Part shown: one piece after another, positions 5,312 to 5,356 of the stretch
Position numbering within the stretch: the first letter of the stretch is position 1
Layout: the number at the start of each line of letters is the position of its first letter
Source of the DNA: Desulfuromonadales bacterium
GTDB taxonomy: Bacteria > Desulfobacterota > Desulfuromonadia > Desulfuromonadales > JACZKF01
Assembly: GCA_014860175.1 (NCBI GenBank)
Contig: JACZKF010000606.1
Coordinates: 1 to 5,356, forward strand
Length of the DNA stretch: 5,356 nt
Direction of reading: 5' to 3'
Position numbers and translations under genes: made by a program
Notes under the pieces: generated by a model
The model's input: only the letters and a program-made list of their open reading frames with translations
What the model was told of the DNA's origin: nothing
Databases searched by the model: none

Positions 5312-5356
5312 AGGGCCTCGATACATCTCCTTAGTCCTCGCCCCTTGCTAGAGCAA

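Noticed and set aside
5345..5356. Short inverted repeat TTGCT-N2-AGCAA at the right edge
   Set aside because: Only 5-bp arms and cut by the window boundary; it may be part of a larger upstream structure but cannot be judged.

Overview
The window looks like a chromosomal piece of a Desulfuromonadales-type deltaproteobacterium (Geobacter, Desulfuromonas, Pelobacter or similar). The grounds are its high G+C coding DNA, a Cache-HAMP-PAS sensor, an OFA-family transporter and GEMM-I riboswitches, one of which has the A20 change described in Geobacter. This placement is inference; no rRNA or other phylogenetic marker is present.

Layout, left to right. (1) 1-1214, minus: the first 404 codons of a membrane sensor (TM, Cache, TM, HAMP, PAS) that runs off the left edge. 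Its leader holds a GEMM-I aptamer (about 1284-1379) with A at the ligand-selecting position 20, the signature of 3',3'-cGAMP-responsive GEMM-Ib, followed by an intrinsic terminator (1231-1264) just before the start codon. (2) 1380-1590: AT-rich intergenic DNA, then the terminator (1591-1620) of the next gene. (3) 1647-2576, minus: a secreted protein with motifs resembling the TraB/Tiki/ChaN-like superfamily. Its leader holds a second GEMM-I aptamer (about 2641-2730), this one with G at position 20 as in c-di-GMP aptamers. Downstream complementary segments could hide its ribosome binding site and start codon. A promoter with a consensus -35 lies at 2758-2786. (4) 3026-3415, plus: a small Trp-rich membrane-anchored coiled-coil protein, divergent from gene 3 and ending at a strong bidirectional terminator (3525-3564). 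(5) 3602-4924, minus: an OFA-type major facilitator transporter. Upstream, in the same open frame with no stop, lies a Cys-rich segment (up to 5311 or 5326).

The main discovery is two adjacent minus-strand transcription units, each led by a GEMM-I aptamer but differing at the base that sets ligand specificity and in the apparent expression platform: transcription termination for the sensor, translation initiation for the secreted protein. Both platforms read as ligand-OFF. If right, one locus reads two cyclic dinucleotides separately, controlling a periplasmic ligand sensor and an exported protein. The aptamer assignments rest on conserved bases and helix lengths seen directly. Ligand identity and switching direction are inferred.
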